A DNA stretch of 64,000 bases, taken from the NCBI GenBank assembly GCA_947073645.1, contig CAMTMK010000007.1:16353-80352 (forward strand), in the 5' to 3' direction. The stretch comes from an uncultured bacterium. GTDB lineage: Bacteria; Cyanobacteriota; Vampirovibrionia; Gastranaerophilales; Gastranaerophilaceae. Made by a program: the position numbers and the translations under genes. Under the pieces are notes generated by a model. It ran no database searches. It was given only the letters and a program-made list of their open reading frames with translations, and had not been told where the DNA came from. Shown here piece after piece: positions 24,840-33,785 of the stretch (its first letter is position 1; the number at the start of each line of letters is the position of its first letter).

Positions 24840-25160
24840 ATGAAAAAAAGATTTTTAATTACAAGTTTACTAATATTATTTGCATTACCGTCATTTGCAG
24901 AATTAACTGTAGAAGATGCTGTAAGTCGTGAATATCTGAAAAATAACGGTTATTCTACCGCAACAATTAATGCTGCTCAAAAACTTACGGCTCAAGCTAA
25001 CGGAGAACCTTTAACCGAACCTTTAGAACATAAATATTATGGAAAAGGTTTTTTCAAAGCTGTAAGACGTGTATTTATGTATATTGACCCTTCATTGGAT
25101 GACCACTCATTCATGAATGACCATGAAATACATACATCACCGAGATTTGATGATTTATAG
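24840..25160 (+). CDS. small exported protein, unknown
   Basis: 106 residues beginning MKKRFLITSLLILFALPSFAE, a clean signal peptide. The mature part is charged and helical with VEDAVSREYLKNNGYS and a KYYGKGFFKAVRRVFMYIDP segment. Not recognised. GAGGTGG precedes ATG 24840, so an in-frame ATG at 24813 inside the promoter is rejected. The 3' end overlaps the next gene by 11 bases, which suggests coupling. Probably envelope-associated. Confidence 0.65.
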   Translation: MKKRFLITSLLILFALPSFAELTVEDAVSREYLKNNGYSTATINAAQKLTAQANGEPLTEPLEHKYYGKGFFKAVRRVFMYIDPSLDDHSFMNDHEIHTSPRFDDL

Positions 25161-25782
25161 AAATTTACTGGTATTCACAGCATTATTTTTTACAATAAAC
25201 ACCTCATTTGCAATTCAATCAGGAAAGATTGAATATAATTCGGTGCTGTTTGATTACAAAAAACTAAACTTCACTCAAATTCAAAAAGAAGCAGATAATT
25301 ATTTTGCCCGATATAAAAAAAGCACAACACCCGAAAGTAAAGAAAATTTTTTAAACTACGCTTCCGGCAAATACTATATTCTTACCAAAGTTGATAACAC
25401 AAGAATTGAACCTTATGTTCAACTGGGAAGAATTTATGATGAAAAAAATAAACCAAGACTTGCTAAAGAAAATTTCTGTAAGGCTATTAATATAAATTAT
25501 AAAGACCCTTCAGCTAACTTTTACTATGGAGAATTTTTCTTTAGACGCAATGAGTATAAAAAAGCATTATACCATTATAACATTGCTTATAACAACGGTT
25601 TCAAAAATAAATATACATTAAATTTAAGACTTGCAACAATTTATGAAAAATTTGCCGATTTAAGTAACGCAAAAAAGTTTTATGATGTATCATATTCTAT
25701 GAAGCCATCAACAGAACTTCAAAAAAAAATTCGTTCTATTGATGACGAAGAATACCGAAAATCCGGATATTACAGGGAGTAA
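25150..25782 (+). CDS. exported TPR-repeat protein
   Basis: About 210 residues from ATG 25150 with a signal peptide (LLVFTALFFTINTSFA), then TPR-type helix pairs from about residue 75 (EPYVQLGRIYDEKNKPRLAKE, ANFYYGEFFFRRNEYKKAL, RLATIYEKFADLSNAKKFYD). TPR proteins mediate protein-protein contacts. Location in the cluster suggests an envelope scaffold or assembly factor. The start lies within the 3' end of the preceding gene. An earlier in-frame ATG at 25117 would place the signal peptide internally. Confidence 0.72.
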   Translation: MIYRNLLVFTALFFTINTSFAIQSGKIEYNSVLFDYKKLNFTQIQKEADNYFARYKKSTTPESKENFLNYASGKYYILTKVDNTRIEPYVQLGRIYDEKNKPRLAKENFCKAININYKDPSANFYYGEFFFRRNEYKKALYHYNIAYNNGFKNKYTLNLRLATIYEKFADLSNAKKFYDVSYSMKPSTELQKKIRSIDDEEYRKSGYYRE

Positions 25783-25785
25783 GAG

Positions 25786-27711
25786 ATGAAAAAAATAATA
25801 ACTGTTTTAGCAGTTATGTTGATTGCAAATTTGGCATGCTCGGCAGATGAGCTTACAACAATACTTACTGCAAAACGTGAAATAAAAAATAAACCACTTG
25901 TAACAACTACACAAACAGAAGAAAATGACATTCAAGAAATCAGTTTTCCTGAAGAAATACTGCCTACAGTATTTAAACCGTATGAACCTTCAAAAAATGA
26001 AGTTGTTTTCAGTTATACCAAAAATTTAATTAACGCAATAGACCCGACAGCCCTGACAAACAGAACTGGAAGCTACCTTCCCGGAGCTCGCGGAATTAAT
26101 CAACTTGTAATTTACACTCCAAACTACGGTACCAGGACAAATACAAATGAATTCGGGGCAGAAGCAGTGGTTGAAGGAAATACTGTAACCGAACTTTCGG
26201 GCGCAGACTCATTCATACCCCAAGACGGACTTGTAATAAGCGGTCATGGCAGAGCAAAAACCTGGATGAATTCTGTAATCAAAGTCGGCACAAAAATCTA
26301 CATTGATAAATCATCAAATTTAATATATACATATACAACTTCCGAAAGCTATATTTTTGAATCAGAAAAGAAAATAGCCGAAGCAGAACAAATGCTTCAA
26401 TATTATCGTTCAACAAGCCCTGATTACAATTGGAAATTACCATACAGCTATATAAATGATGCAAAAAATTATCTAAAAAAAGCAAGAAAAAATCCTGAAG
26501 ATGTACAAAAATACTCTCAGCTTGCAATAGAAGCATCAAATGATGCATTAAAAAGTGTTCTGCCATACAAAAACGGAGAACTTAAAGGTATTTGGCTAAG
26601 ACCCACAGAAAAAACGGAAGAGGACATTAAAACATCATTAGACAGACTAAAATCAGCAGGCATTGATAATATTTTCTTAGAAACTTATTACCACGGAAAA
26701 ACTATTTTCCCAAGTACCACAATGGAGGCATATGGTTTTACCCCTCAATACGAACAATTTGCTGGGATAGACCCTCTTGATATCTGGATAAAAGAAGCTC
26801 ATAAACGCGGAATGAAAGTTCATACCTGGTTTGAAACCTTCTATGCAGGAAACCAAAATCCAGATGCAAACCCGAAAAGTATACTTGCAAAAAATCCGTC
26901 TTGGGGAAATAAAACAAAAAAAGACTCTGACTTGACAACCCCGTCACGCAATCCTTCCGAACATAACGGCTACTTTTTAGACCCTGCAAACCCTTATGTG
27001 CAAGACTTTTTAGTCAAGCTTTTGGAAGAAATTGCAGTCCGTTACAAACCTGACGGCATAAACCTTGACTACATCCGCTATCCAAATTGTATAAGCTCAA
27101 GCGAAAACGCAAACTGGGGATATACAGAATTTGCCAGAAACGATTTCTTTATGATATACGGCGCAGACCCGATTGTCTTGAAAAAAACTGACCCGTTATG
27201 GCAGGATTGGAACAATTATCGCAGAGAACAAATCACTAATATGGTTAAAAAAGCAGGTCAATTAGGCAAAAGAACAAACACCTACATTAGTGCTGTAATT
27301 TTTCCTGACAGACAATCTGCACTAACATCTAAGCATCAAGACTGGAAAACTTGGTCAACAAGAGGATATTTAAACGGTTTAACACCGCTATTTTTAACCT
27401 GTGATTCTAAAACAGCAAACAAAATGATGTCAGATGTTATCAATGCAAAATCAGGCAGTACAGATTTTTACGCCGGCTTGTTCGTAACATTCATGGGCGG
27501 TTCTGATGAAGATTTAATCAGACAAATTCATGAAGCAAGAAAAGTAAACGCTAACGGTGTAATTTTATTTGACTATGCACACCTCAATAACAAATACATA
27601 AATACCCTCTCAAAAAGCGTATTCGCATCACATTCACCAATAAAACAACATAACACAACTGAACAACAATGCGAAAAACGCAAAGGCTGGTGGGTATTTG
27701 GCAAAGATTAG
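25786..27711 (+). CDS. GHL10 (DUF187) family glycosyl-hydrolase-like exported protein
   Basis: 641 residues with a signal peptide (ITVLAVMLIANLACSA, with a possible lipidation Cys near residue 18). An N-terminal beta domain of about 240 residues is followed by the GHL10 barrel: GIWLRPTEKTEEDIKTSLDR, GIDNIFLETYYHGKTIFPS, AHKRGMKVHTWFETFYAG and GINLDYIRYP. This matches the YngK/YddW-like family thought to act on peptidoglycan or extracellular glycan; activity is unproven. The gene starts three bases after the TPR gene and overlaps comEC by 14 bases. Confidence 0.85.
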   Translation: MKKIITVLAVMLIANLACSADELTTILTAKREIKNKPLVTTTQTEENDIQEISFPEEILPTVFKPYEPSKNEVVFSYTKNLINAIDPTALTNRTGSYLPGARGINQLVIYTPNYGTRTNTNEFGAEAVVEGNTVTELSGADSFIPQDGLVISGHGRAKTWMNSVIKVGTKIYIDKSSNLIYTYTTSESYIFESEKKIAEAEQMLQYYRSTSPDYNWKLPYSYINDAKNYLKKARKNPEDVQKYSQLAIEASNDALKSVLPYKNGELKGIWLRPTEKTEEDIKTSLDRLKSAGIDNIFLETYYHGKTIFPSTTMEAYGFTPQYEQFAGIDPLDIWIKEAHKRGMKVHTWFETFYAGNQNPDANPKSILAKNPSWGNKTKKDSDLTTPSRNPSEHNGYFLDPANPYVQDFLVKLLEEIAVRYKPDGINLDYIRYPNCISSSENANWGYTEFARNDFFMIYGADPIVLKKTDPLWQDWNNYRREQITNMVKKAGQLGKRTNTYISAVIFPDRQSALTSKHQDWKTWSTRGYLNGLTPLFLTCDSKTANKMMSDVINAKSGSTDFYAGLFVTFMGGSDEDLIRQIHEARKVNANGVILFDYAHLNNKYINTLSKSVFASHSPIKQHNTTEQQCEKRKGWWVFGKD

Positions 27712-30070
27712 AGATACAGTAAATAAACTTTTACAAAATAAAAACACAGTGATGTTTATTACATCACTTGTTTTTATGACCGGAATATTAAGTTTTTTCA
27801 ATGATAACGGCATCTTATGCGCCGGGATTTTAACATTTCTCGGGCTTTTTGCTATTATAAAAAACTACGTTTCTATAAAATACATAATCTTTTGGATTTT
27901 CATATTTTATTTCGGATTTTTTAATGCCTACTTTAGAATACATTCAACCGACGAGCTTGCAAGCTACGCAGGACGACAAAAAATAAGCATAAAAGGACAA
28001 ATTGTATCTATTCCAAATTCTAATGATAACCTCAAAACAAAATTCTTTTTCAAAACAGATAAAGGTAAAACCCTTGTCACTGTAGCATCTGATGACAAAG
28101 ATTTTTCAGAATTTCAAATCGGTGATTTTTATGAAATGCAAGGCAGCTTACGCACTCCTTTTAAAGCAGGAAACCCATCTCAATTTGACTATGGAAAATA
28201 TCTTAGAAACTTTGATACATACACCGTTTTTTATGCGGACAAAGAAAACTGCAAACCGCTTGATAAAAAACTGTCTTTTAAATGGCGCTTTCTTCAAAAC
28301 TTAAATATACTAAGAGATAAAATTATCAAAGTTCATGCTAAATATCTAAAGTCACCAAACCTTGAAATTTTAGGCGGAATTGTTTTCGGTGATGACGCTG
28401 TAGCTCCTCCCGACTATATTAAAGCATCATTTGTAAACTCCGGATTACTCCATATACTTGCCGCATCAGGTATGAACGTTGCTTTTATTTACGGGTTCTG
28501 GGTGTTTTTTATGAGGCGGCTAAAAGCACCGTTTAAGCTCACTGTTAGCACAGGCATGGGACTTGTTATAATATATACGTTTATGACAGGCTTGGGGGCA
28601 TCTGTAATTCGTGCTTCCTTAATGCTTCTGCTTGTTCTTGCAGGTAAACTCATAGACAGAGATGCTCACAGCGTTTCACTTCTTGCATTTGTTGCGATGC
28701 TTATGTTGATATATAATCCCGCATTTATCAATGATGTTGGCTTCCAGCTTTCATTTATTGTAACTTTTGGAATACTTACGACTGCTAATATTATTTTTGA
28801 AAGATTTAAGGACAGTAAAGTTCCCAACTGGCTTACAGGAGCATTACTTATTCCAATTGTTGCTCAAATTTGGGTTGCCCCGATTCAAATGTTTTATTTT
28901 AATACTTTCAGTACTTACTCGGTACTTGCAAATGTATGCAGTATGCCGTTTTTAAGTATTGTAAGTTTTGGCGGTTTTATAAGCTCAATTCTTGCTATAT
29001 TTACACCGTTTACAGACAAAATATGTATGGCACTTGATTTTGTGCTGAACTATGTTTTGCACTGTATTGTATTTATTTCAAATTTCTTCTCAAATTTATC
29101 ACATTCACTCTTAACCACAACTCATCCGAATATCTTCCAAATATGCATATATTACTTAATTATCTTGTTAATTACTCTTTCAATAAAAACAACTTTCAGC
29201 AAAAAGATTACGATGATTTGCCTGTCTTCACTTATTTTGTTAGCTTTTACTCTAATAAATATTCCTGCAAAAGACTTGCAAATTATAACTTTTGATGTTC
29301 AAAATGCAGACTGCTTTCTTATAAAAACACCTAATAACAAATATTTTATAATTGACACAGGCAGAGCAGGCTATAGAGGAAGTAAAGCACAGGCAAATTC
29401 TATTATTATCAAATACCTGAAAGACAGAGGGATTAAAAATATTGAAGGAATGATTATCACGCACTTTGATAATGACCACTCAGGCGGTGCTGTTGATATT
29501 ATGACTAACCTAAAGGTAAAACAGGTTTATGTAAACTCGTTTAAAGACAAATCAATGACATCTGTTGAAATTTACAAAACACTTCGTAAAAAAGAAATTC
29601 CTGCCCGAATTCCAAAAGGTATTATATATGAAGAACCGAATTTAATAATGAACACATTTATTGCAAATTCAAACGAAGATAATGAAAAATCAATAATAAC
29701 ACTTTTAAGCTATAAAAATTTTGATATGTTATTCACAGGAGATGCTGGAACGGGAGCTTTTAAACAGTTAAAAACTCAACTTCCCGCCAGTATTGAAGTA
29801 CTGAAGGTCGGACATCATGGCGGTAACAACGTTGTGAATTCAGAAATGCTTGAAGCTATGAATATACAAACTTCCATTATCTCAACAGGTCCGAATGCTT
29901 TTGGTCATCCAACGGCTGGAACTCTTGATGTTTTAAGAAATACAAACATATATAGAACTGACAGACACAATTCTATAAAAATCAATTCTGACGGAAATTC
30001 TTACAAAATCTATACTTACAACCAGTCAAAACATAAATATATGTTATCCAAGAGTTTTTCTGTCCTCTAG
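27698..30070 (+). CDS. comEC: ComEC/Rec2 family DNA-uptake channel protein
   Basis: A 790-residue inner-membrane channel for transforming DNA. The N-terminal hydrophobic spans are followed by an OB-like domain (ISIKGQIVSIPNS). The Competence domain follows, with LLHILAASGMNVAFIYGF and LGASVIRASLMLLLVL. The C-terminal metallo-beta-lactamase domain has FIIDTG, THFDNDHSGG and VGHHGGNN. All three parts are present, so it looks functional. The start is TTG 27698 inside the GHL10 gene. Together with prepilin-like genes it supports natural competence. Its 3' end overlaps pyrF by 27 bases on opposite strands. Confidence 0.93.
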   Translation: MAKIRDTVNKLLQNKNTVMFITSLVFMTGILSFFNDNGILCAGILTFLGLFAIIKNYVSIKYIIFWIFIFYFGFFNAYFRIHSTDELASYAGRQKISIKGQIVSIPNSNDNLKTKFFFKTDKGKTLVTVASDDKDFSEFQIGDFYEMQGSLRTPFKAGNPSQFDYGKYLRNFDTYTVFYADKENCKPLDKKLSFKWRFLQNLNILRDKIIKVHAKYLKSPNLEILGGIVFGDDAVAPPDYIKASFVNSGLLHILAASGMNVAFIYGFWVFFMRRLKAPFKLTVSTGMGLVIIYTFMTGLGASVIRASLMLLLVLAGKLIDRDAHSVSLLAFVAMLMLIYNPAFINDVGFQLSFIVTFGILTTANIIFERFKDSKVPNWLTGALLIPIVAQIWVAPIQMFYFNTFSTYSVLANVCSMPFLSIVSFGGFISSILAIFTPFTDKICMALDFVLNYVLHCIVFISNFFSNLSHSLLTTTHPNIFQICIYYLIILLITLSIKTTFSKKITMICLSSLILLAFTLINIPAKDLQIITFDVQNADCFLIKTPNNKYFIIDTGRAGYRGSKAQANSIIIKYLKDRGIKNIEGMIITHFDNDHSGGAVDIMTNLKVKQVYVNSFKDKSMTSVEIYKTLRKKEIPARIPKGIIYEEPNLIMNTFIANSNEDNEKSIITLLSYKNFDMLFTGDAGTGAFKQLKTQLPASIEVLKVGHHGGNNVVNSEMLEAMNIQTSIISTGPNAFGHPTAGTLDVLRNTNIYRTDRHNSIKINSDGNSYKIYTYNQSKHKYMLSKSFSVL

Positions 30071-30802
30071 TGCTGTTTCAATTTCATCAATAATAAGTTT
30101 CGCTGCTGAAACTCTATCTTCAGCAGTAGTAATAGGTCTTCCGACAACCATAAAATCAACCCCTGCCAAAATAGCATCTCTCGGAGTATCAACTCTTACC
30201 TGATCATTAACAGACGACCAGGTAGGACGGGTTGCGGGACAGAGAATAATAAAATCATCACCTATTTCTTTTCTAATCCTTTTAGCTTCCTCTGCACTTG
30301 CAATAACCCCGTCGAGTCCAGTTTCTTTAGCAACTTTTGCAAGCTGTATAACAAAATCTTCAATATTTTTATCAACACAAAGTTCTGTAGTCAAAGTTTT
30401 CTGCCCAAAACTTGATAAAAGTGTAACCCCCAAAATAGTAGGAGCTTCAATACCGTATGCTTTTGCTGTCGCACGAGAAGCCTTCACTACAGCAGAAGTC
30501 ATTTTTGAACCGCCTTGAATATGAACATTAAAGAAATTCACATTATTTTTCACAAGATTAATACAAGCCTTTTGGACACTATGCGGAATATCATGAAACT
30601 TACAGTCATAATAACATTTTGCCCCATGCTCCTGCAAAAGTCTGAACGCCTCAAAACCATAATTAACAATCAACGGCAAACCAACTTTAAAATATCCCAC
30701 ATAATCTTTTAATTCTTTAACGAGGTCTTCTGCCTCTTTCAGATTATCCACATCCAACGCAAGGATAATTCTGTCTTTAGCGTATAAAGGTTTTTCAATC
30801 AT
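30044..30802 (-). CDS. pyrF: orotidine 5'-phosphate decarboxylase PyrF
   Basis: The last step of UMP synthesis. LALDVDNLKEAEDLV, GYFKVGLPLIVNYG, YYDCKFHDIPHSVQKA (the catalytic D-x-K-x-x-D set) and VDFMVVGRPIT (phosphate loop) are present in order. The 252-residue length is usual. The gene stands alone. Its promoter at 30809-30837 predicts a leaderless transcript, and no Shine-Dalgarno is seen. It converges on comEC with a 27-base overlap. Confidence 0.94.
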   Translation of the reverse strand: MIEKPLYAKDRIILALDVDNLKEAEDLVKELKDYVGYFKVGLPLIVNYGFEAFRLLQEHGAKCYYDCKFHDIPHSVQKACINLVKNNVNFFNVHIQGGSKMTSAVVKASRATAKAYGIEAPTILGVTLLSSFGQKTLTTELCVDKNIEDFVIQLAKVAKETGLDGVIASAEEAKRIRKEIGDDFIILCPATRPTWSSVNDQVRVDTPRDAILAGVDFMVVGRPITTAEDRVSAAKLIIDEIETALEDRKTLG

Positions 30803-30808
30803 GGGAAA

Positions 30809-30837
30809 ATCTTAGCACTTTGACAGAATAAAATCAA
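30809..30837 (-). promoter_or_regulatory. pyrF promoter, predicted leaderless
   Basis: On the minus strand: TTGATT (30837-30832), 17 bases, TAAGAT (30814-30809), six bases, ATG 30802. It lies back-to-back with the rightward prepilin promoter that begins at 30841. Confidence 0.65.
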
Positions 30838-30840
30838 GCC

Positions 30841-30869
30841 TTGACAAAATATTAAAAATCTTACATAAT
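30841..30869 (+). promoter_or_regulatory. promoter of the poly-C prepilin gene
   Basis: TTGACA (30841-30846), 17 bases, CATAAT (30864-30869). GAGG follows at 30877-30880, then ATG 30889. It is a near-consensus promoter, so the locus is expected to be transcribed even when out of frame. Confidence 0.75.
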
Positions 30870-30888
30870 AAATTTTGAGGTATTTATT

Positions 30889-31702
30889 ATGAAAAAGCTT
30901 AAAATCCCCCCCCCCCAACGGTATCCGTTTAACCCAACATATCGGGTTTTGTAAAAATTTTAACGGTGGATTTACTTTAGCTGAGGTTTTAATCACATTA
31001 GGAATTATAGGTGTAGTTGCTTCGATAACTTTACCGTCATTAATTAATAACTTTAAAAATCAACAATATGTAAATCAATTAAAAAAATCATATTCAGAGA
31101 TTGGTAATATTTTCAAATTTATGATGGCAAAAGATGAAGTTGAAAGTTTAGATGAAACTGAATTTTTCAGCAGTTTTCCGGGAGAAACTCAAAATTCATC
31201 AGGAGTTCCTGAATACTTAGACACTGCACTGGGAAAATATTTTAACGTTTTAAAAACATGTCATAGAAACGATACAACTTGTAATTCGATTAAATATAAA
31301 AGCTTACACAATAACCCGCTAGAAAACGACATTAATGATTATAATTTCTACACAGCAGGCGGACAAATTATTTACATGGGTGAATTCAAGCGTTCCAGAC
31401 TGCCTGAAGAATATAATAAAGATGCTCAATTAGCCGGCTGTCCTGCAATAATAGGAGTTATTAGAATTGACGTAAACGGCGAAAAAGGCCCCAATAAATA
31501 TGGCAGAGATTTATTTACATATCGATTATGCGTTAACGGAAAGCTCTTTGCTGAAGGCAGTAAAGAACTCTCAATGACAGCAGGAGAGAATTACACCAGC
31601 TACTGGTGGAAGACAAGCTATTCCTGCAGTGGTAATAATAAAGGTATAGGCCACGGCTGTGCCGGACGTGTTATGGAAAACGGTTGGAAAATGGATTATT
31701 AA
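30889..31702 (+). pseudogene. type IV prepilin-like protein, out of frame at a C(11) tract (putative phase-off state)
   Basis: From ATG 30889 the frame reads MKKLKI, enters the run of 11 C and stops at TAA after eight more codons. With 10 C it would read MKKLKIPPPNGIRLTQHIG and continue through NGGFTLAEVLITLGIIGVV, a prepilin N-terminal helix with the Glu of the cleavage site, to TAA 31702 (about 270 residues). The C-terminal part has paired cysteines and ends GWKMDY, as the second prepilin ends GWEMDY. The promoter and ribosome binding site are intact. Either slipped-strand phase variation or a sequencing error in the homopolymer explains it. Confidence 0.85.
30906..30916 (+). repeat. homopolymeric C(11) tract in coding sequence
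   Basis: Eleven consecutive C immediately after six codons of the prepilin gene, in AT-rich DNA. Ten C restores the frame. It is a candidate contingency repeat. Confidence 0.9.
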
Positions 31703-32772
31703 TCATTTTCTTCAACCTGAGGCAGCTCTTTTGTATAAGTACAGCCCAATTTTTCTAATTTCGTAATCTGATTGATAATATTGCCTGTGCCGTTTAATTT
31801 TTTTAATGAGGTATCAAGATTATCGCGAATTTTTAAAAGCTCAGATAATAATGATGCAAATTTGTCGTGAACACTTGTACAAAGTCTTGCCATTTCCAAT
31901 ACATTTTTATTTTGACGGTCAACAACGTGAAAAGAATTGATAATCTTTAATGAAGCAAGCAATGTCGAAGGCGATACCGGCATTACTTTATTTTTCCACG
32001 CAAAATCCCATAGTGCGCATTCATCACAAAACATCATAGAATAACAACTCTCAATAGGAATAAACATCAAAACATAATCCGGAGAAGCTTCCTCTACAGA
32101 ATAATCACGCTTTGCAAGCCCTGTAATATGAGCTTTTGTAGAATCAATAAACTGCTTATAATGGATTTGTTTTTCCATTTCATCTTCTGCATTTACAAAC
32201 CCGTCCCAGGCTGAAAAAGAAGTTTTACTGTCAATAAATATACATTTTCCCTCTGGTAAAAATACAGTAGCATCAGGTCTGCCCTCAGCAGTTCCCATTT
32301 GAATTTTATATTCTTCATCCTTACGAAGCCCCGATGCTTCCAAAACTCTTTCTAGAACAATTTCACCCCAGCGTCCCGATGTTCTGTTATCGGATTTCAT
32401 AACATTTACAAGCGAATTTGCATCGTGAGAAATTTTATTCCCTGTTTCAAGGAAATTTTTAATATTCATATCAAATTTTGTAAAATGCTCTGTTTCTGCC
32501 TTGAAATTTTCCTCAGCACGCTTTTCAAAATCTTCAATACGTTCTCTGAAACGCTTGAAAAACTCCTCCAGCTTTTCTTTATTATGTTCAGATAATTCTG
32601 ATGAGCTTTCTTTAAATATTCTGTTTGCAGTGTTTTCAAAATACAGCTTCATTTGCTCGAGCATCATATCCTGCGATGCTTTATTATTTTTATTAATAAC
32701 TTTGAACGGAATAAATACGCACAAAGCTCCAATTAAAAAACCAACCAAAAATATTAAAATCTGCATACACAT
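31699..32772 (-). CDS. rmuC: RmuC-family protein
   Basis: A 357-residue membrane-anchored coiled-coil nuclease-fold protein linked to limiting DNA inversions and recombination. An N-terminal span (ILIFLVGFLIGALCVFIPF) is followed by a coiled coil (about 35-120). The conserved RmuC core has GRWGEIVLERVLEASGL, GRPDATVFLP, FIDSKTSFSAWDGFV, DYVLMFIPIESCYSMM and VMPVSPSTLLASLKII. GGGAG precedes ATG 32772, and an ATG two codons later is equally possible. It converges on the prepilin gene with a four-base overlap. Confidence 0.92.
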   Translation of the reverse strand: MCMQILIFLVGFLIGALCVFIPFKVINKNNKASQDMMLEQMKLYFENTANRIFKESSSELSEHNKEKLEEFFKRFRERIEDFEKRAEENFKAETEHFTKFDMNIKNFLETGNKISHDANSLVNVMKSDNRTSGRWGEIVLERVLEASGLRKDEEYKIQMGTAEGRPDATVFLPEGKCIFIDSKTSFSAWDGFVNAEDEMEKQIHYKQFIDSTKAHITGLAKRDYSVEEASPDYVLMFIPIESCYSMMFCDECALWDFAWKNKVMPVSPSTLLASLKIINSFHVVDRQNKNVLEMARLCTSVHDKFASLLSELLKIRDNLDTSLKKLNGTGNIINQITKLEKLGCTYTKELPQVEEND

Positions 32773-32837
32773 TTTCTCCCTATATAAAAATTATACCACA
32801 AGAAGATTAGTTCAAATAGATTAGAAAATTTGAAAAT

Positions 32838-33002
32838 CAACCATGCGGACACAAATCCTAAAAGCATGGTGTAGAGCATGGTTGAGGCTATTTATCAATC
32901 CAAAGATGTAAGACAAATTCTCAAACCGTTATTCAGCCAATATCAATCAGGGCATGGATGAAAAGAACCCTCTAAAAGTTGTAGTATCTATAGTGTAGAG
33001 GG
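32838..33002. promoter_or_regulatory. intergenic region with two inverted repeats upstream of the response regulator
   Basis: TCAACCATGC (32837-32846) faces GCATGGTTGA (32876-32885), with another GCATGG between them. CCCTCTA (32968-32974) faces TAGAGGG (32996-33002). The second lies about 20 bases before the ribosome binding site of the response regulator. They could be operators or leader hairpins. No clear -35/-10 pair was found. Confidence 0.4.
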
Positions 33003-33024
33003 AACAAAAACAGGGAGATATAAA

Positions 33025-33717
33025 ATGAGAGAGTTTAAAAGAAAATCAAGAATACTTTTAATTGACGACAATGCTGATCATTTAAGAGGAGTTAAAGAAC
33101 TTATTACACTTGAAAGCAGTTACGATGTAGTAGGCGCAACAACAAGTGCTAATATGGGCACAAACCTTGCAAAAAAATATCGTCCCGATATCATTCTAAT
33201 GGATATTAATATGCCTGAAAAAGACGGCTTGCAAACTATCCAGGAGCTTGAAAAATTAGACTTAGGCGTAAAAGTAATCGCATTAAGCGGTTATGACGAT
33301 GCTGATTTAATCTTCAGAGCAATGAAATTAGGTGCTAAAGGCTACGTTCTAAAAACTATGGCATCTGCTCAATTAATCTATGCAATCGATGAAGTTGCAT
33401 CAGGAAAAATCTACCTTCCTACAGCTCTTACCTCAAGATTTTTCGAATACTTCCAACGTTCCTTCAAAGAAGAAGCTCAAACTTCAACAGAAGAAAATCT
33501 TCTTACCTATTTGACAGCAAGAGAAGAAGAGGTTTTGGAATTATTAACACAAGGTAATAACTACAAAGGTATTGCAGGAAAATTATTTATCTCGGAAACT
33601 ACAGTTAAAACACACGTAAACAATATTTTCCAAAAACTACAGGTAAATGACAGAACTCAAGCAGTACTTTATGCACTAAACAACGGTTTTGCTAACAGAA
33701 AAGCAATTCGCGCATAA
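33025..33717 (+). CDS. NarL/LuxR-family response regulator
   Basis: 230 residues. The receiver domain has acidic LLIDDNAD, phospho-acceptor DIILMDINMP (Asp60), ALSG and GYVLK. The C-terminal LuxR-type HTH has LTAREEEVLELLTQG, YKGIAGKLFISETTVKTHVNNIFQKL and NDRTQAVLYAL. It should bind DNA as a dimer when phosphorylated. A terminator separates it from a histidine kinase 68 bases downstream, its likely partner. GGGAG precedes the start. Confidence 0.93.
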   Translation: MREFKRKSRILLIDDNADHLRGVKELITLESSYDVVGATTSANMGTNLAKKYRPDIILMDINMPEKDGLQTIQELEKLDLGVKVIALSGYDDADLIFRAMKLGAKGYVLKTMASAQLIYAIDEVASGKIYLPTALTSRFFEYFQRSFKEEAQTSTEENLLTYLTAREEEVLELLTQGNNYKGIAGKLFISETTVKTHVNNIFQKLQVNDRTQAVLYALNNGFANRKAIRA

Positions 33718-33739
33718 GAAATTATTATAAAAATTTGTA

Positions 33740-33772
33740 AGGGTTCGGTTTTACGACCGAACCCTCTTTGTT
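33740..33772 (+). terminator. hairpin terminator or attenuator between response regulator and kinase
   Basis: AGGGTTCGGT (33740-33749) pairs with ACCGAACCCT (33756-33765), followed by CTTTGTTT. The T run is imperfect, so read-through into the kinase gene is likely. Confidence 0.75.
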
Positions 33773-33785
33773 TAAATGAGGTAAA

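Noticed and set aside
31121..31702. Treating the prepilin C-terminal part (starting MMAKDEV) as a complete gene
   Set aside because: The frame continues upstream through a perfect prepilin helix, with a promoter and start just before the C tract.
32843..32911. 22-codon frame MRTQILKAWCRAWLRLF in the leader of the response regulator
   Set aside because: No ribosome binding site, and it coincides with inverted-repeat arms; could be chance.
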